Positions 1-10,415 of a DNA stretch of 64,000 nt are shown here, one piece after another. Each line of letters opens with the position of its first letter. Position 1 is the stretch's first letter. The translations under genes were made by a program, and so were the position numbers. The notes under the pieces were generated by a model, which worked only from the letters and a program-made list of their open reading frames with translations, made no database searches and was not told where the DNA came from. Source of the stretch: Camellia lanceoleosa (Eukaryota > Streptophyta > Magnoliopsida > Ericales > Theaceae); the NCBI GenBank assembly GCA_025200525.1, contig CM045761.1, positions 44,648,190 to 44,712,189 of the forward strand, read 5' to 3'.

Positions 1-452
1 TATAGATAGATAAGCTTGATTTAGCGAGGACCGCTCGACTCTCTCTTAGCGATTCATGTCCACCTTCTTCTTCAACTTGGTTTCTTCCCTCTTCTCCAAT
101 TTTCCTCAACTCCAAACCCATAAACAAGGTGTTTTGAAAGATTTTTCAAAGATTTTTTCTCTCTCATTCATTTCCACTTTGTCCTCGCTCAGTTTACTGA
201 AAAGCGCAACATTTAACGAAATGCGAGCGTCGGAACATCGTTGGAACTTTATTTTCAAAACATTTTGAAATAGAGGGTTTTAAGGTCTAAACACCATTCA
301 AAATAGCTTTGGTCCAAAATGGGGTGTGAGGTTGGGATTTGATTCTCCTCTTGCCGAAGAAATCTGAACCTTTGCCCTGCACAACTTTCTCCACCAAGTA
401 AACCATCAGTAGTGCCCAAGTCTTAAAGGCGGTCAAAAATGGGGTGTCTACA
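1..452 (-). mobile_element. Partial LTR (U3 start) of element C, cut by window edge
   Basis: Read on the minus strand from 452 this begins TGTAGACACCCCATTTTTGA. It then follows the first ~440 bases of the long LTRs at 2730 and 21001 with many substitutions, sharing the TTTAAGACTTGG, TTCTTCGGCAA and GGAAATGAATGA blocks. It is therefore the U3 end of a related LTR, and its remainder lies outside the window. It sits downstream (minus sense) of the element C ORF, as a 3' LTR would. A diverged relative of the A LTR is likely. That it belongs to the same element as the ORF at 1537-2729 is inferred from orientation and adjacency. Confidence 0.85.
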
Positions 453-806
453 AAAAGCCTCGGCCAGACCGAGCATACAAAGCCTCAGCCAGACTGAACA
501 TAAAAGCCTTGGCCAGACCAAGCATAAAAAGCCTCGGCCAGACTGAGCATAAAAGCCTCGGCTAGACCAAACATACAAAGCCTCAGCCAGACTGAGCATA
601 AAAGCCAGATCGAGCATACAAAGCCTCAGCCAGACTGAGCATAAAAGCCAGACCGAGCATACAAAGCCTCAACCAGACTGAGCATAAAAGCCAGACCGAG
701 CAAGACAAGCCTCAGCCAAACCGAGCATGACAAGCCTCAGCCAGGCTGAGCGTAAAAGACTCGGCCAGACCGAGCCTACACAGCTTCAGCCAGACTGAGC
801 TACTTC
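453..806 (-). repeat. Tandem array of ~24-bp hairpin units (about 15 copies)
   Basis: Units of about 24 bp have the form GCCTCRGCCAGAYYGAGCAT followed by a short A-rich spacer. Some copies are shortened to 14-18 bp (for example near 601-615 and 646-660). Each full unit can fold: CTCGG pairs with CCGAG across a CCAGA loop. Variant units read CTCAG/CTGAG and CTTGG/CCAAG, so pairing is kept by paired changes. The array abuts the LTR start at 452 and would lie in the 3' untranslated part of element C. It has no coding role that I can support. Confidence 0.85.
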
Positions 807-1536
807 AAGCTACTGAATTACTTGTAGAGTCAGTTAATCATAGCCTAACCCTAACTGAGCACACATGTAGAGCTTGATCAAGGCCATTCATGCAAACTTC
901 ATGCTTGTGGCATTAGTAGACACACTTAGTCAAAATTCCAGGTCCATGTTTTATCACCACTCTTCACTTAGTCAAATTCCAAACTCATCTTTTATTTACC
1001 AACACTCTTGCAACATGATTTACAACTCCCTTTTTGGGCATAATTTGAAACTTCACATCTTTGACATTCTTACCTGTTTCCTTTACAAGTCAGATTATTT
1101 TCTTACTTATCAACTTTTGCAAGTCAGCCTCTTGCCTTACAAATCAAGCCTAACTTGAATAAACCACCCTCATTCACTTCAAACTCACCAAAATAAAGAC
1201 AGCAGTGTGGCAAACACGAACTTATAATTTTATTATAAGTTCAACTTCACTCTGCATTGAGTTTTTCTTAACTTTACTCTGCATTCAGTTTTTCTTACAT
1301 TTCAACCTTGGCTTTGCGTTGAGTTTCCCTTACACAAGCCTCATACACAAGTCACCGTTCTCATCCATTTCAGATACACAAACAAAAACAATAACATGAA
1401 AACACGACTCAAAATCTTATTTATTCACAAACTTTTACATAAGTTTATTACAACCATTCCAAAAAAACAAAAAAAAAAAAAAAAGGGTGTGTAAGTACAA
1501 CTAAAACTTTAAAAGTACAAATTCTATCCACTTCAC
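807..1536. other. Non-coding 3' region of element C
   Basis: There is no recognisable gene on either strand. The stretch is AT-rich, contains an A run at 1460-1483 (poly-T in the sense of element C), and connects the end of the C ORF to the hairpin array. Confidence 0.6.
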
Positions 1537-2729
1537 TCATTCCTTCTCACTGGAGAGGAGGTCTTCTTCTTCAACACCCTCGTCTAAGGGGGTCTGGGTC
1601 ACATCGTCCTCGTCAATCTTGACACTACTAAAGTCTAAGTCTGGGAACAGCTCTTCAGCTTTACGCTTGAACATCTTCCACCCACTGTCCCAGAACTCAG
1701 ACATTTCATGTTTGTAGAAGTCTGACCGTTGGGAGCCCTCAATAACCACGCTTGATCTGTCCCGGTGATGCGTTCTGACAGACTGCCCCAGACACCTACC
1801 TTGCCAAGTTGCTGGCGATCGCAACATCAATAGCCATCTGAAAATTAGCAGACCCCTTGAATTGCTCCACTGCTGCGACGTACAAATCGGGGTATGCTGC
1901 CCTCTCAGAAGCTGCCTTGGTTTTTTCTTCCTCCAGCTCCTTCTCCAACCTCGCATTCTCCTCCATCGCCCTAGCACGCTCATCTACCAGCTCCCTCTGC
2001 AGCTCAGCAATCTTCAGGTCTACTTCATCATTTTCTTTGATTTCTTTGGTAGCGATTCTTCATTCTTTGGTCATAGCCTCTTCAAACCGCTTCGGTGGCG
2101 ACGCGTGAGCTTTTGAGCATCCCGGCTTCTTATTTCATGCCAATTGGAACTCGAGCGAAACTACCTGGCGGCGTTCGTCCTCTAACCCCAACTTGACCGC
2201 GAGCAGCTCAGCGTGGGCTCAAGCGGTAACATTGCGCTACACGATCGCCAGCACTTCTATCTTTTTTCCCTTCTCAGCCTCCTGCCAACCTCTGGCACAC
2301 GCGCCTCGCGCAGCCTTCTTCCAGCCTTCATTCTCCTTCTTGAAACTTGCAAGTTGAGCCTTAGCTTCCTCTGACTTGACCTTCGCAGCCACCGCCTTTC
2401 TCGGCAGAGCCCCTGCTAAGGTGATTACCTCCATTTGGGCAGAGCACAACCCCCTTAGCAGATCAGCCTCATTGCACCTAGCCACTGAGCGCACGGCTAT
2501 GTCGTCCACAATCCCCACGAGGCGATCTGCAGCCAGCCTTCTTCTCCCTCGGCCGCCAGACAACTGCTTGTGGCGTGGTAGATAGCAATCGTCAGCCTGG
2601 CCCCTTCTCCTTGGGGCGTAAGGCCTCCCTTGGGCTGCTGCTCCGTCACTTACTTAGGGTCGGCTGACCCAATTTCCAATTGCAACTTGGCGTCCAGGGT
2701 GCTCGCGTGCCCTTCTTCCTCTAGGGCCC
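1537..2729 (-). pseudogene. Element C ORF, C-terminal part (gypsy-type transposon protein relic)
   Basis: This is the 3' third of a decayed minus-strand ORF. Around 2237-2563 a frame rich in Ala, Lys and Glu suggests a coiled coil (AKVKSEEAKAQLASFKKENE). The 1537-1770 frame ends in an acidic tail (FPDLDFSSVKIDEDD) followed by a natural stop at 1537. This layout, a coiled coil then an FPDLD-type motif and an acidic C-terminus, is typical of plant proteins annotated as putative gypsy-type transposon products; their biochemical function is unknown to me. The pieces are in different frames, so it cannot be translated as one protein. The right edge is the element A insertion point. The ORF continues at 25570-25627 and 41595-43075. 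The family assignment is from recall of the pattern. Confidence 0.6.
2725..2729. repeat. Target site duplication GGCCC, left copy of element A
   Basis: GGCCC directly precedes the TGTAGAC terminus at 2730 and recurs at 25570-25574 directly after the ...TCTACA terminus at 25569. A perfect 5-bp duplication is what a Ty3/Gypsy integrase leaves. It shows that 2730-25569 is one insertion. Confidence 0.92.
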
Positions 2730-3459
2730 TGTAGACACTCCATTTTTTTACCACCTTTAAGACTTGGACGCGACTGATGGTTTTGGAAGTTGTGCAATGC
2801 AAAGGTTCAATTTCTTCGGCAATGAGAGAGAGTCAAATCTCAACTTCATACCCTTTTTTTTTGGACCAAAATGATCTTGATCAAAAGATTTTAGTCTTAA
2901 AACCCTCTTTTTCAAAATGTTTTTGAAATAAAGTTTTTCTGATGTTCCGAGGCTCGCATTTTGTCAAATGTTGCACTTTTCGATAAACTGAGCAAGGACA
3001 AAGTGGAAATGAATGAAAGAGAGATGAAATCTTTGAAAAATCTATCAAAACACCTTACTTAGGGGTTTGGAGTTGAAGAAAAGAGGAGAAGAGGGAAGAA
3101 ATCCAGGTGGGAGAGAAAATGGGCATGAACCGTTAAGAAAGAGTCGAGCAGCCCTCGCCGAATCAGACCTATTCATTTGCATACTTGGAATCAAGCTATG
3201 AGGCCACCACCATTGGAAATAAGACTTCCGGGGCTTCATTTTCCACTCAATAATCTCCTAAATCCGATTCCGGACGGGGGAGATATAGTTGATTGAAGTA
3301 GGGCATCACTCCGGTTGGACCGAATCTGCGCGGCTTCACCAAAAAGGGCATAACTTTTTCCACAGGAGGAATTTTAATGCACGGTTTGTGCCATTGGAAA
3401 GATAACTTCTGGGGCTTCAATTTGGATACTTGGACAGCCACCATTGGACTTCCCTATCA

Positions 3460-3592
3460 CTGGCCGGCCACCTCTCTTTCCGGTAGACCCATTTTTGTCC
3501 TGAAAAGTAACAGGCCAGCCATAAAATGTGGCAGGCCGGCCACCTACTTGGTTGGATGACCACTTTGGCCCTTTTGAGCTGGCCGGCCATGA
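3460..3592 (+). promoter_or_regulatory. GGCCGGCC palindrome cluster in LTR U3
   Basis: Three GGCCGGCC palindromes (near 3463, 3535 and 3581), plus related GGCCAGCC half-matches, lie within 130 bp, about 130-260 bp upstream of the TATA box. The cluster recurs in the A 3' LTR (about 21736-21860), in D (about 17645-17870, minus) and in E (about 54690-54890, minus). It was not seen in the B LTRs. A role as transcription-factor sites is inference. Confidence 0.55.
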
Positions 3593-3715
3593 TCCCCTCC
3601 CCAAGTGTGTTCCAGGTGTGCAATTTGTTTTCCTCCAAACCCTATACCCGAGGGTCAACCTTTTGGGAGGGAAAATTGAATTAGATTTTCCCCCCCTTTT
3701 TCCCTTCTCTCCCTC

Positions 3716-3722
3716 TATAAAA
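3716..3722 (+). promoter_or_regulatory. TATA box of element A 5' LTR promoter
   Basis: TATAAAA follows a pyrimidine-rich stretch (CCCTTCTCTCCCTC). The same context recurs at 21989-21995 in the 3' LTR. If used, it divides the LTR into a ~1-kb U3 and a ~3.5-kb R+U5. The start site itself cannot be fixed from sequence. Confidence 0.6.
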
Positions 3723-4034
3723 CCAGCAGCTCCAGCTGCATTTTAGGGGTTACAAATTCTTGTTTAGAGCCATGCATACAACTCTCCCTCTCCCTCTCTT
3801 CCAAGCCTCAAAACCTTAAGGTTCTTGCACCCTTTACACTACAACACATAACACAACACCTCCACACTCCATTCCAGAAACTTGAGGCTACTTTTCAGAG
3901 GATAGGAGCACCATTTCTTGGTCCAAAAGCTGCTATGTTCTTTGCTCTACAAGGGTGAGTATTCTTCCCCATTTTTCTAGCCTTTTCTTGGTTCATTTAT
4001 AAGTCATACTTACTTACATTTTGGGCTCGACCCA

Positions 4035-4660
4035 AACTGAAAATGGTCTTATTTTGAGCTTATCTTCATTCTTTATTAAGAGTCTTTCTCTGTTTGAGGT
4101 CTCCTCCTCACCCTTTGTGTTTAAACTCTCTTTTAGGCCTATTTTTGCATGATATTTTAGGAATATTTGTGAGCTGTTTTGGATTTGGTCATAAACTGTA
4201 AAATGTCTTGTTTTGAGCCTCTCTTCAACTTTGTTGAAGGGCTCTCCTTTGTTTGAAGACAACTACTACCACTTGCCTCTTTATCCCTCTTTTAGGCCTT
4301 TTTCTTGCATGTTGATTTAGCCTCACTTATGTTCATTTTTGAGACTTGATGTAAACTGTAAAGCGTCATGTTTTGAGCCCCTCTTCAACTTTGTTGAGGG
4401 CTCTTTGTCATTTGGGGCCAGATTCTGTCCCTTGTCTCTAATCTCTCTTTTAGTGCCATTTTTGCATGATAGATTAGCCCTATTTCTGTTCACTTTTGAG
4501 ATCTGTTATAAACTGGAAAAAGTCTTGTTTTAACATCATCTTCATGTTTGATTAAGGTTCCATTTGTTTTGAGGTCATATGCTCCCTTGTATGCTTGATT
4601 GTCCCTTATTTTGAGCCTTACACGTAAGCTCTTGTTGCATGCTTGGTTTGGCCTTCTAGC
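4035..4660 (+). repeat. Four ~158-bp imperfect tandem repeats in LTR (R/U5)
   Basis: The block AAACTGNAAAANGTC.TGTTTTGAGC recurs near 4035, 4193, 4352 and 4511, at spacings of 156-159 bp. Each is followed by a CTTCAACTTTGTTGAAGGGCTC-like inverted repeat or its remnant and by CTCTCTTTTAG..C. The same organisation is visible at about 22310-22930, and on the minus strand in the B, D and E LTRs. Confidence 0.75.
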
Positions 4661-4690
4661 CACTGAAATCCAGTGGATTTTCAGTGGCTA
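4657..4690. repeat. 34-bp near-perfect palindrome in LTR
   Basis: The arms TAGCCACTGAAA and TTTCAGTGGCTA flank a smaller TCCA/TGGA inverted repeat. It is repeated unchanged at 22928-22961. A form with one arm mismatch lies in solo LTR E at 53717-53748. It falls downstream of the TATA box, so it would be transcribed as a hairpin. Confidence 0.8.
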
Positions 4691-5439
4691 GCACACTGTT
4701 CTGAGCCTCCAAATCAGAGGGGGGTGACCCCCTCTCACCTTGTTTTGTTTGATGGTCATTTTGGCCTTCCAAAGAGGCCCTATCTTGCATGCCTTTTTGA
4801 CTGATTTCAGGGCCAACTTGATGAGTTTTGGGACTATCATATTTTATTTTCAGAGTTGTTTGTGCCATGCTAAGTGTCCTTGATGCATGTGCTTAATAAC
4901 CCCTGTGTATGCCCTCTAAAAGAACCCATCATTTGTGCTTGTGTTGGCTGCATTTCAGAGGTTATTTGGGCATATTTTGGCATGTTTTGTTCACTAATTT
5001 TTGCTGGTTTGATGAGATTCCATACGCTTCATGCACTTGCCATGTAAATCATGTTTGCTAGTCAAAATTGCATGTTATTTTAGTCCATCTTGCTAGCACT
5101 TTTTGGCCACACTTTGAACTGGAAATGTGCATATTTTGGGACTGCCTTGGCTCTGTCTTTAGACTTCATGATCAAATAATGCATGCTTTATATAGCTATA
5201 GGTCATTGCGTATGCCTAGTTTTGAGTTTCGGGGTTCATCTCGTGCATCGGATGCCGTATTGCCATGTTTTGGGGCTGTTTAGCCTTATATTTTAGTGCT
5301 GAAATTTGCATGTTCATATGTCATATTCCACGCCTTGCCATGCCTTGTTAAAGTTGCATACTATGCCTTAAGATCGGTCCTCGGTTTGCGTGCATGCATG
5401 CATTTCTGTTGCTTCATTTTCATCTTATGGCTACTGATG

Positions 5440-5645
5440 TAAGTGTGGCTGAGGTCCACTCACATTGGTGTAAGTCCGTCATGCATTGTGTATGCCATTT
5501 CATTTCATAGCATTGCGTATGCTAGGTTGCATGTTATAACATCGTGTATGCCATGTTACACCGCGCATTGTGTATGCCATTTCATAGCATTGTATATGCT
5601 AGGTTGCATGTTAGAATTGCATTCATGCATGTCATGCATATTTCA
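5440..5645 (+). repeat. GCAT-N5-ATGC short hairpin repeats in LTR
   Basis: Several units such as GCATTGTGTATGC and GCATTGCGTATGC lie 30-45 bp apart, mixed with GGTTGCATGTTA blocks. The same cluster occurs at about 23712-23920. Minus-strand equivalents lie at 15600-16100 (D), 27190-27350 and 39100-39300 (B), and 52610-52790 (E). Confidence 0.65.
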
Positions 5646-6709
5646 TTGTGTTTGGGATAGGAGTTAGCCCAAGCACGGGAAACGAGGGACGTTTCGTACT
5701 TCAAGTGACGGAACGTGTCTCAATTCCCAGTCACCGACACTCCGAATTATCCATGATGGAGTCTTGGTCTTGTTGTGTTTTCCTTTGCATTCATTCCATA
5801 TTGAGTTGTGCAATTCGACTCCTCGGCCATCATGCATCGAGATGCGTGATTGGTGACACGATGATCGAGGTATGCATACATATGCGAAAATACATTGCTA
5901 TGCCTCTTTCCTGCTCTTTGTTGCAGCAAATCAGAAATCAGCAGCTTTCAAAAGCCTTGCATAGCATTCTGGCATCGATTGCAAACAGAGGCTAATTGGG
6001 GCATCGCGATGATTTCCGTGCCAAGCAACCCGGACATGCATCATTCATCATCTAGAGCAGAGTCGAGGCAGTCCCTAGCTTGCATGCTAGTTTATTGCTT
6101 TCCTAGTTTAATTTGTTAATTAATTAGGATTTTGTATTTATTTGGACTGTAACTATTTATTTGGGACTGTATTATTTATTCGGACCCTCCGAGCGAGGGC
6201 AATATTGTAATAAGTGTGCGTGCATGTGATGTATATCTTCCAACCCCACGTCTTTCTCCCTTTTATTTACCAGCTTATGATGGTTAGATTAGGGCATATT
6301 TCAATTAGCATACAGTATGATAGCATGTTTGTATTCATTGATCTGTTTTGCATGCACCGGGCTCGGCGCATCATACTAACTGCATTGTATTTCAATTCCA
6401 AGTTGAATACTTGTTAGCTGTCGCATTCCATATGCCATGTTTAGAATAGCCGAGCCTGCTTGTAGTTGCATTTTGCATGTGTTGCATTAAGCACTTCTGT
6501 ATATTTAGGATCATGTATGATTTCTAATTAGCTTCTGTTTTGGCTGGGAGTACTCGGTAAGTTTTATGCTTTAGCATCCTTGCATGTGTGTGAGTGACTG
6601 CCATGATAGCATGTTTACCATGAGGCTATATGCTTATGTGATATAACTGCCTGAATGCCTGTGGGTGAAGGTTGGGTTATTTGGATTGGAACAAATCATC
6701 GACTGTGAG

Positions 6710-6800
6710 TTTTACGCCTACTAGATAGTGGCAAAATCATGTTTTCTTAAGCCCACCTGAGGGTGGCAAATCCACGTCTTAGCCTACTTGCGGGTAGCAC
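6710..6800 (+). repeat. Triple hairpin block near LTR 3' end
   Basis: Three small inverted repeats stand in a row, each flanked by GCC/GGC-like bases: CACTA/TAGTG (seen intact as GCCCACTAGATAGTGGC in the 3' LTR near 24983), CCCACC/GGGTGG, and CTAC/GTAG. The block recurs in all long LTRs: 24980-25070, 14435-14515, 37925-38015 and 51460-51545. In D the third reads CTACC/GGTAG, a fully paired version. Confidence 0.65.
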
Positions 6801-7315
6801 CATCAAACCATTTTCAAACAAACAAACATGAAATATTTTGTTCCAATTCAGGCGACCCAGTCTATACTTGTATGCTGCGCGCATCACATAGTAAATCTAG
6901 GCTAATAACCGGAATAAGAATGTATAATGTTTTCAAAACTAGCTATCATGGTTAGTAGAGGCCGATCTTTGATCGGGCGAGTGAGGGTGCTCACGAAGTG
7001 ACCTTCCCCAATCGTACCCAAGTTCCCGAGCCGAGGCAACTTTGGTGATGACGGACACGTGGCCTTAGGCAACGAGTCAGGGTTTCCTAAATTTCCCAAA
7101 AATAAAATATTTAGGTGGCGACTCTGTATCTGGCAAAGCAGTCCATGTTTGGTACTTCTTTCTAAAAGTCTGTTTTCTCAAAACGATTTGCCGGATTTGG
7201 ACTTTTTGGTTCAGATTAAGAACCGTGACATTGAGTCCTGAACTGTAGTGAGCCCAAAACGAACGGAACGGGGGACTCATTCCCTCCCAGGGCGTTCGGG
7301 GACGTCTATAGTTTT

Positions 7316-7333
7316 TGGCGACTCTGCTGGGGA
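7316..7333 (+). other. Primer binding site of element A (tRNA-Arg type)
   Basis: TGGCGACTCTGCTGGGGA begins five bases after the LTR end. This is the motif known from Ogre elements as complementary to a plant tRNA-Arg 3' end, where minus-strand DNA synthesis would start. Element B has the identical site on the minus strand at 37433-37450. Confidence 0.85.
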
Positions 7334-8167
7334 GTTAGAGAACTTGACTCGAACTCATGATATCTTGTCTTGACTACACTTATGTGCTTCCTTCCATTGC
7401 ATTTGCATTGGTGCCCCTAGGACACCGTGTTTTCCATCTGCTATTACTGAATGGTTTGCCGGAGGCTTGTCTTGTCAAGGCATGACCATAAGGCTGACCG
7501 GTTGTGGGCTCTGCCAGTATGGGAACACAAACCCCGGTTTTACCGGGGCACCCTTTTGACCATTCGACCTAGTGCATATTCGGAACCGTAGTGACCATTC
7601 CAAACTAGGACAGGTTGCTTACCCAATATAGGTTGTTTGAAACCGTTGCGTGCGTAGTGAAACCCTAGCTCCTGACAAAATAGGACAGGGAAACCCTACC
7701 CCAACATAGGGGTGTTTTGGCTCTCATTTATCTGTTATGTGCTTTTAGAGTGCGTCTCTACAGGAATGCATATATCAGTTTACAAGTTTGGGCATCAGGC
7801 CTGCGAGCACCAATTCAGTATTTTGGGATTCAGTTTGCCTGAGGGTAACAGTTCTGAGCGAATTTTGGGGCGAATTGATGAAAACCTGATCATCTGTTAT
7901 GCTCATATCTGTTTTGGTGAAATCAGGCTGAGATGCTGCATGTTTTCTCTTTTGCAAGGTAGTCCTGGAACTATAGCATCAGAAGGCTTCGATATCCCCC
8001 GGGTACATTGGACTAGTGCTGATAGACTTTGTTAGGTTAGAAATTCAATTCAAGGGCAACCAGTGTTCTTTCGCTGAGGCAAGGCAAAGAAAGGCCAATC
8101 AGGGCTCACCGGTTCATCAGATCCGTCAGTCACCAGTCACATCACCTTTGTTCGGACTCAGCAGACC
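7334..8167 (+). other. Element A 5' leader
   Basis: This is non-coding sequence between the PBS and gag. It corresponds in order and similarity to 36547-37432 (minus) of element B, sharing for example the CATGACCATAAGG and GGGTGCCCCGGT-type blocks. No other gene was seen. Confidence 0.7.
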
Positions 8168-10415
8168 GTGATGGCACAGGGTTCGGAAGAATTTGTGGCC
8201 GTGATAGCGGCCTTCATCGTGAAGCGCCATGCGGTGAGACGATATGAAATCTGGCGCCCATCTGGGGCATCTGCCTCACATCCAGCTTTGGGACCCCAGC
8301 CGAACTTTGACCTGCTTCCGCCAACTAAAAATTTGCAAGGTCCAAATCCCCGAGAAGGGTTGGCTCAAGCCTGAGTTGTCAGACCCTTGGTGCAGCCTAA
8401 TGAGAGGCTTTATCCCCTTGATGGTAATGACCTCAATCTGAACGTGGTGAAAATTGCGAACCTTGAGAAGTAATTCAAGAAGGCACAGGGCCTTAACTCC
8501 ATTCCCGACATTGAGGATGGGCACACTGAGTCTGCTGTACGGCTCCCAGACAGATTCAAAATGCCACATATTGACCGTTTCGATGGGTCTGGAGATCCAA
8601 TGGTATATATCTGACTTTTCTTGGATGTCCTGAAGCCGATGGGTCTGACTAAGCCACAAAAACTCTCTCTGTATGGAAGAACCCTGTCGGGTGTAGCAGC
8701 CACTTGGTACGCTAAGTTGGAGGACAAGGTGAAGCAAAATTGGGAAGAATTGGCTGAGGCCTTTGTCGATCAGTATTCCTACAATATCCAAGTTGAAATG
8801 ACCATCCAAGAGCTTAAAGCAACCCACCAGAACCCAACAGAGCCTTTTGTAGAATTTATTGCGAGGTGGAGAGCAAAGGCAGCACAGATGACAGATCGCC
8901 GCCCTTCTGAGAGGGATCAAGTGCAGATAATGGTGCGAAACCTTGAGCATGATATGTTGCAAAAGTTGATAGTCGCTCCGCTATTCACTTTCAAAAGTTT
9001 GCATGAACTGGGGGTTCAGATCAAGAATACGTTCAACAGTGGGATCATTCCCAGAACAAGTGAACCGACAAGGAGGGTGATTTCAAGGAGTACCAATGCT
9101 GGTAGTAGCACTATTCCTAAACCCGCAGAAATCAATATAGTCGCCACTGCCAACCCTTTTGCCAAACCAAGCCTACAAACAGCCGGCCCAGCCCTAGCTC
9201 AGGGCAGAACTTTCACCCCCCTCTATATGAGCCTGACTAGCGCACTAAAAGCCTTAATGGAAAGAGGGCATCTCAAACCCCTTGATCCTCAACCTCTTCC
9301 TGACCCACTCCCAGCCAGACATAACCCCTCCAAGTACTGTATGTACCATCCTTGACTAGCCACATGGCACCGATCATGTTGCTACATTATCGTCATGAGG
9401 TCCAAAATCTCATCGACAACCGGACGATAGCTCCACCTTCAGACCCCAATAACCAAACATCTCTTGCCTACCTCAATCTCATCCATATACTGTCATCCAC
9501 CTATGACCCTAACATATACATCACCCCGGCCCATCTACCCAAGCCTGAGGTGTTTATCCCAGAAAGCATGGACTTATGCATGATGGGTGCACCTGAATCT
9601 CAATCATCTCAAACCCGTGAACCCACTACTTCTGAGCAGAAGAGAATGATCGAAGATCTTCAGAGAACTGTGACAGATCTGGCCTCCCGGACATTGGCTC
9701 CATCATCGACCACACCACATACTGGGAATTTCATGTCAAAAGGCACCCCAGTCTTGGGGCGGGCTGCATTTGAGGGAGGCCAATCTCTTGGCAAATTGGA
9801 GGCGAGTGGAAAGAACAAGGTAGGGGCGGGCATGGATCCCCATGAACATCTTCTATTCGCTGTTGCGGCTTTGAAAGCCGAAGGACTGAACAAACAGCAA
9901 GTGCTTGCAGTGGTTGCAAAAACTGTGGATGATACTTTTGCCACTCAAGTTGGGGGCAGTCTGAATCAAGGGGAAAATCGGGAAAAGGGCCGTCATACCA
10001 GAAATGATCCTGTTAGCTCTAATCCTCCACTCGGAAGAGATCAGCAAACCAGGCCAGCACCTGCCAATCCCTTTGCTGGTGCGCCCAGCAAAAATCCACA
10101 AACCTTGAAATACCAACCCCGAGGTCGGAGGGTCTTCCATGCCCTCTCTATGCCTTTGTCCAAAGCTCTCCAAATCCCTGTTGGACAAGGCCATCTCAAA
10201 CCCCTTGAGCCTCGGCCTCTCCCGAACCCTCTTCCGGCTACACATGATGCTACCCGATCTGCTGGCGTACCATCGTAAACCGCCATACTACCGATGACTG
10301 CTTCCGTCTTCGCCATGAAGTACAGGATCTGTTTGACAACAGAGTTGTCCTCCCGCCAAGCTCTGCAAAGTCTATTGGCACTGGATCGGTGAACTTGGGG
10401 GATAATGTGATGTGA
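8168..10415 (+). pseudogene. gag: Degraded gag of element A, with duplicated C-terminal module
   Basis: The capsid core is readable at about 8480-9060, including RFKMPHIDRFDGSGDP, GRTLSGVAATWYAKLE and EFIARWRAKAAQM. It matches the retrotransposon gag fold and the gag of element B. Within the frame there are stops at 8471-8473 (TAA), 8612-8614 (TGA) and 9353-9355 (TGA). A C-terminal module with GHLKPLDPQPLPDPLP, a zinc-knuckle-like Cys/His stretch and an LRHEVQ-LIDN tail occurs at about 9211-9441. It occurs again at about 10123-10415, about 900 bp later. Element B has it once. The N-terminus is not clear. The last frame ends at a TGA at 10413-10415, and no protease or polymerase follows. It is non-functional as it stands. 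Confidence 0.85.

Larger units (their letters stand above)
2730..7310 (+). repeat. 5' LTR of element A
   Basis: It starts TGTAGACACTCC and ends GACGTCTATA (the 3' LTR ends TCTACA, so the terminal CA has mutated to TA). It aligns by eye along its whole length with 21001-25569. It contains a GGCCGGCC cluster, a TATA box near +990, four ~158-bp repeats, a 34-bp palindrome, GCAT/ATGC hairpins and a triple-hairpin block. It has no real coding sequence. Short open frames in it are not conserved in the sister LTRs. Confidence 0.92.

Noticed and set aside
8276..8962. 228-residue minus-strand frame
   Set aside because: It is antisense to the gag core, which has clear homology on the plus strand.
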